A DNA stretch of 64,000 nt from Phenylobacterium sp. (GTDB lineage: Bacteria > Pseudomonadota > Alphaproteobacteria > Caulobacterales > Caulobacteraceae): assembly GCF_030681155.1 (NCBI RefSeq), contig NZ_JAUXXE010000019.1, positions 1 through 64,000 on the forward strand. Direction: 5' to 3'. Positions 63,920 to 64,000 of this stretch are shown here, piece after piece (positions within the stretch are counted from its first letter, which is position 1; every line of letters starts with the position of its first letter). Both the position numbers and the translations under genes were made by a program. The notes below the pieces were generated by a model, which was not told the DNA's origin, ran no database searches, and saw only the letters and a list, made by a program, of their open reading frames with translations.

Positions 63920-64000
63920 TGTCGGTCGAACTATGGGGCGCCGAACCGCCCCGCGACTGTCCTCTATGCCCCCGGCTCGTCGCCTACCGCCAGACGAACC
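63919..64000 (+). CDS. Uracil-DNA glycosylase, family 4/5-like (3' end outside window)
   Basis: A partial gene not in the ORF track. The 27 visible codons read MSVELWGAEPPRDCPLCPRLVAYRQTN. The CPLCPRLVAYR stretch is the conserved N-terminal start of Fe-S-containing uracil-DNA glycosylases of families 4 and 5, where the two Cys help bind the cluster. Its start overlaps the NYN stop by one base, so it is probably translated with it. The assignment is moderate because only the N-terminus is seen. Confidence 0.65.
   Translation, partial: MSVELWGAEPPRDCPLCPRLVAYRQTN

Overview
The window is an ordinary, gene-dense, GC-rich (roughly two-thirds G+C by eye) stretch of an alphaproteobacterial chromosome, most likely Caulobacteraceae (Caulobacter, Phenylobacterium or a close relative). 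The pointers are an lmdC-bacA (M23 peptidase-bactofilin) pair, a long RNase E with an acidic S1 insertion and a C-terminal GWW motif, an NDUFA12 homologue, the accB-accC-aat-DUF2155-NDUFA12 neighbourhood, and the rpoZ-spoT / pyrE-pdxJ-acpS-lepB-rnc-era-recO-parC block. I see no prophage, insertion sequence, CRISPR array, rRNA or tRNA.

Layout. 1-2.8 kb: end of a GGDEF protein, an enoyl-CoA hydratase and an LtrA-like membrane protein. 2.9-10.1 kb: a nine-gene minus-strand Fe-S assembly operon, in transcription order iscR, cysteine desulfurase, sufB, an uncharacterised gene, sufC, sufD, sufS, sufT, sufA, many joined by start/stop overlaps. 10.3-19.3 kb: hydrolases, anmK, tyrS, a peroxiredoxin, lmdC-bacA, a ComB-like phosphatase and prfB, which carries a programmed +1 frameshift that the ORF track misses. 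19.4-28.5 kb: amiC-mrcA (cell wall), rne with a structured leader, a BepA-like protease and an ScsC/DsbA-like lipoprotein. 28.6-36.6 kb: an FAD oxidoreductase, thiS-thiG-isomerase-SDR, then aroQ-accB-accC-aat facing DUF2155 and NDUFA12. 36.7-40.4 kb: a class II ribonucleotide-reductase-like protein with no recognisable active site, and a secreted pentapeptide-repeat protein. 40.4-54.2 kb: aspS, a serine hydrolase, parC, a PerM-like protein, then recO, nat, era, rnc, lepB, acpS, pdxJ and pyrE. 54.3-64 kb: GST, GNAT, amidase, an amidohydrolase, a CBS-domain gene with two stress-type promoters, spoT-rpoZ, a HAD hydrolase, folK, a NYN protein and the start of a uracil-DNA glycosylase.

The most interesting items are the apparently inactive NrdJ paralogue (36751-39249), two EcfG/SigT-type promoters (GGAAC-N17-CGTT) upstream of the CBS-domain gene, an amidohydrolase whose N-terminal metal motif is missing, the unknown gene inside the suf operon, an IscR half-site over the predicted iscR promoter, and a 15-bp stem-loop in the rne leader. 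Many ORF-track starts are too early or use an unlikely codon; corrected starts are given and explained. Family and consensus statements come from recall, as no search was run.
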